Shown here one piece after another: positions 51,526 to 53,395 of a stretch of 53,395 nt of DNA. The position numbers and the translations under genes were made by a program. The stretch is from Acidimicrobiia bacterium (GTDB lineage: Bacteria > Acidobacteriota > Vicinamibacteria > Vicinamibacterales > SCN-69-37): the NCBI GenBank assembly GCA_016871335.1, contig VFZF01000019.1, positions 1 through 53,395 of the forward strand. The letters run 5' to 3'. How positions within the stretch are numbered: position 1 is the first letter of the stretch; each line of letters opens with the position of its first letter. The notes under the pieces were generated by a model. It was not told the origin of the DNA, ran no database searches, and worked only from the letters and a program-made list of their open reading frames with translations.

Positions 51526-51581
51526 GGCCCGCTGAACTGCAGCGGGCCTTTTTCGGCGCGCTCAAGTTCAGCGCGCCCTAC
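51484..51581. repeat. REP elements downstream of RAYT, including a direct/inverted pair
   Basis: A footless REP (GGCCCGCT...AGCGGGCC) lies inside the RAYT 3' end. A complete REP with GTAG spans 51522-51548, followed by five T and an inverted REP of the GGCGCGCT type (51555-51581). The second hairpin plus T-run could end transcription from both converging genes. Confidence 0.88.
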
Positions 51582-51597
51582 GAGGACCCCGCGCGCC

Positions 51598-52330
51598 CTA
51601 GCACGCGCGATGGGCGCGGCGAATGCTGTCTACCACAGCGTCTGGTACCTTCGCGGTGGCGGCGAACTCGGGCCACGACGGCATTCCTGAAACTCGGCAA
51701 CAGGTGATACAGCGCGGGTGTCAGTCGTGCCGATTCGCGTTCCCGTGAGTCTGACGAGGAATCGGGACCGAGGCTCGCGGTGCCGGTAATCACTTTGATC
51801 GGCGCTTCGAGGGAGCCCTTGAACGGCGTGCCCAGCGTGGAGACTTTGTCGACCCGGGCGTCCTTCCCTTTCATCTGCAGGTAGCCGGCGATGATCAGGC
51901 CTCCCATCGAATGGCCCACCAGGCTCACCTTCGGATCGTCTGCGTACCCGGCATCGTAGTAATGCCGCATCAGCGACGTGCGTGCGATCACTTCGTTGAT
52001 GAACGCCTCAAGTTGGCGTTCGATCATGTCCAGCGGCTGCCGCCAATCGTAGGGAAACGGATACACCGGCACTGGTTTGTCGCGGTGTTCGGTCAGGTTG
52101 TGGCGCAGTTCCTTGATGAACGCGTCGTAGGGTGTGCCGAACACGGCAGACGCCTCCACGCGCGCCGGTTCGTCCAGTTCATACCGCAGGTCGTCCGGGT
52201 GCAGCAGGATGCGGTCGTAGTCCTTGTTCAGTAACGTCGACCAGACCGTCTCCGGTGGCACGGCGTACGCATCGCGCAAGTCACTCGCCGTGATGCCGGG
52301 AACCACGACGACGGGGTTCGGTAGGGCCAT
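51598..52330 (-). pseudogene. Lipase/LCAT-like alpha/beta-hydrolase with a 3' frameshift
   Basis: From ATG 52330 the first about 200 residues read as an LCAT/lipase-type hydrolase: VVVVPGITASDLRD, PFPYDWRQPLDMIERQLEAF and the nucleophile elbow VSLVGHSMGGLI. After YHLLPSF the frame goes into Arg-rich sequence that runs to a TAG at 51578, the foot of an inverted REP. In another frame a natural-looking end follows (GMPSWPEFAATAKVPDAVVD, then SIRRAHRAC and stop at 51598-51600). A single indel near 51690 would explain this. Sequencing error is possible. Later catalytic residues cannot be located with certainty. Confidence 0.65.
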
Positions 52331-52402
52331 GGGTGCGCTCCTCTGGCTGGGGGGAGGCAGAGTAGCACGGGTGGGCGGATGGGCGCCTGGGTGGATGGGC
52401 TG

Positions 52403-52837
52403 CTAGAAGATCAGCGGCGGCACCGCCGCAATCGCTGAAAACCGCACCAGGCGGCCGATGAAAGCCGTGATGAGAAACATCCCCAACGGTGCGCGGACGA
52501 TACCCGCGGCGATGGCGGTGAGGTGGAAAGGCGGTGTGGAGATGGTGGCGCTGGCGAGCATCACGCTGATGCTTGCGGTGGGGTGGGCGCTCACCACCGT
52601 GCGCGCCTGGTCCAGCCGGCGGCGCAGGCCCGGGTGTGTGACTCGTGCTTCCTGGGTGCCGAGGAAATACCACACGGCCTTCCCTCCCACGTGTCCCACG
52701 GTGAAGACGACGAGCACGATGGCGCGATGGGTGAAGTCGGGCACGGCCGCTGCACCGAGCGCGCTGGCTTCGGCGAAGGCGATCGGCAGCAGGCCTGAGG
52801 TCACGCCCGCGACAAATGCGCCCGCCGCCTCAAGCAC
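52403..52837 (-). CDS. Small VTT/YqaA-like inner-membrane protein
   Basis: 144 residues with four or five hydrophobic segments. The arrangement GLLPIAFAEASALGAAA, IVLVVFTVGHVGGKAVWYFLG, then SISVMLASATISTPPFHLTAIAAG and GMFLITAFIGRLVRF is that of YqaA/DedA-related proteins, putative lipid or ion transporters/scramblases. Its start overlaps the end of the coiled-coil gene by 8 nt, so the two are likely in one transcript. Confidence 0.72.
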   Translation of the reverse strand: MLEAAGAFVAGVTSGLLPIAFAEASALGAAAVPDFTHRAIVLVVFTVGHVGGKAVWYFLGTQEARVTHPGLRRRLDQARTVVSAHPTASISVMLASATISTPPFHLTAIAAGIVRAPLGMFLITAFIGRLVRFSAIAAVPPLIF

Positions 52838-53240
52838 GCTTGATGGCTTTCACTTCGTTCAGGATCTCGGTCATCAGCAGTTCGTTGCGTGTAAATCGTC
52901 GGTCCATCGTCTGCGCCATGCCGTCGACTTTGCCTTCGAGACTGCCGACCCTGCGGTCGAGACCGTCGACCTTGTTTTCGAGACTGCCGACCCTGCGGTC
53001 GAGACCGTCGACCTTGTTTTCGAGTCCGCCGACCCTGCGGTCGAGACCGTCGACCTTGCCTTCGAGCCCGTCGAACTTGAGCTCGAGACCGTCGAGGCGG
53101 CCCGTCAATCGCCCTTCCACGTCGCGGATCTCGTCCCGCAGCTTGTCCGAGCAGAACAGGGTGAAGTCACGTTGGTCGAGGAACGCTTGCGTCACCTCGT
53201 CAAATCGTTCGTCGATTGTCTTCGCCCGCTGTTCCGCCAT
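52830..53240 (-). CDS. Coiled-coil protein with a heptad minisatellite
   Basis: 136 residues. After a helical N-terminus (TIDERFDEVTQAFLDQRDF) the centre (about 45-100) repeats a 14-residue unit LENKVDGLDRRVGS, i.e. two heptads, predicting a parallel coiled coil. The C-terminus (MDRRFTRNELLMTEILNEVKAIK) is helical. There is no signal or membrane segment. Function unknown; coupled to the downstream YqaA-like gene. Confidence 0.75.
   Translation of the reverse strand: MAEQRAKTIDERFDEVTQAFLDQRDFTLFCSDKLRDEIRDVEGRLTGRLDGLELKFDGLEGKVDGLDRRVGGLENKVDGLDRRVGSLENKVDGLDRRVGSLEGKVDGMAQTMDRRFTRNELLMTEILNEVKAIKRA
52935..53060. repeat. 42-bp minisatellite, three units, within the coiled-coil gene
   Basis: Units start at 52935, 52977 and 53019; the first two are identical and the third differs at a few positions, followed by a diverged partial unit. 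The length is a multiple of three, so copy-number change would keep the frame and change coiled-coil length in steps of 14 residues. Confidence 0.85.
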
Positions 53241-53366
53241 CGCCGTGCCTCCCCCGGACCGACGAGTCTAGCATCGTCAGTTCCTGCCGGCGCCGCCGCT
53301 GGTACATCAATCGTGTACACACGAGCGACTGGCCTTCATTGCGGCCCCAGCGCCGCAAGAATTGTG

Positions 53367-53382
53367 CTCGGTCCGGACCGAG
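53367..53382. other. Perfect 16-nt palindrome CTCGGTCCGGACCGAG
   Basis: Eight-bp arms without a loop, in the 155-nt gene-free end of the window upstream of the coiled-coil gene. It could be an operator for a dimeric regulator or the start of a terminator for a gene beyond the edge. Nothing else was recognised in 53241-53395. Confidence 0.4.
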
Positions 53383-53395
53383 CCTATCCCCTACA

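Noticed and set aside
53241-53395. A partial gene at the right edge
   Set aside because: No frame with a start signal or recognisable residues; only a 16-nt palindrome stands out.

Overview
The window reads as a piece of a high-GC, aerobic, Gram-negative chromosome. The best guess is an acidobacterium of the Vicinamibacteria type. This rests on established family distributions: a VWFA-related protein of the acidobacterial type, several secreted carboxypeptidase-regulatory-like proteins, a very large BNR/sortilin-like propeller, a choice-of-anchor B protein, and a TolC-type outer-membrane channel. No rRNA, tRNA, CRISPR array or phage module was seen.

Layout. 1-4.2 kb (minus): a translationally coupled operon of a kynureninase-like PLP enzyme, 3-hydroxyacyl-CoA dehydrogenase, enoyl-CoA hydratase and a sodium:solute symporter cut by the window edge. 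4.3-12.5 kb: secreted M14 peptidase, trypsin-like lipoprotein and TolC (minus), dienelactone hydrolase and secreted amidase (plus), an AIM24-family protein, and a Phd/VapC-type toxin-antitoxin pair. 13-25 kb: an aerobic benzoyl-CoA (box) catabolic cluster. It holds boxC, boxB, a crotonase, an aldehyde dehydrogenase that could act as BoxD, a GNAT protein, a thiolase and an HAD-crotonase fusion on the minus strand. The regulator boxR (XRE domain fused to a shikimate-kinase-like domain) is divergent. An IS1380-family element sits between boxC and boxR. 25-32 kb: a BNR/sortilin-like protein, a doubly deleted UPF0173 hydrolase remnant, lipA, a coiled-coil protein, an RHH/nucleotidyltransferase remnant, a VWFA protein and a cyclophilin. 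32.7-40.3 kb: a MoxR-DUF58-BatA-BatB-like operon. 40.5-45.3 kb: carboxypeptidase-regulatory-like proteins, one of them shattered. 45.5-50.9 kb: three successive beta-propeller genes. 51-53.4 kb: a REP-associated tyrosine transposase (RAYT) inside its REP array, a frameshifted lipase-like gene, a YqaA/VTT membrane protein and a coiled-coil gene containing a 42-bp minisatellite.

The most unusual aspect is the intergenic DNA. Nearly every gap holds a short structured repeat: (i) REP elements with a GTAG foot; (ii) tandem arrays of 7-8-nt words, often followed by their reverse complement so that they fold into hairpins, with a different word at different loci; (iii) a dispersed inverted repeat with core CACAACGAGACATGGAG. 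Most arrays abut stop codons, and in nine reading frames the stop codon itself lies inside the repeat. The IS1380 element has inserted at the centre of one word array, between boxC and boxR, and the array's outer edges carry outward-facing -10-like hexamers.

Gene cooperation (inference from families): BoxB and BoxC epoxidise and open the ring of benzoyl-CoA. The aldehyde dehydrogenase would oxidise the semialdehyde. The crotonase, HAD-crotonase fusion and thiolase would complete beta-oxidation to acetyl-CoA and succinyl-CoA, under BoxR control. boxA (the reductase) and benzoate-CoA ligase are not in this window.
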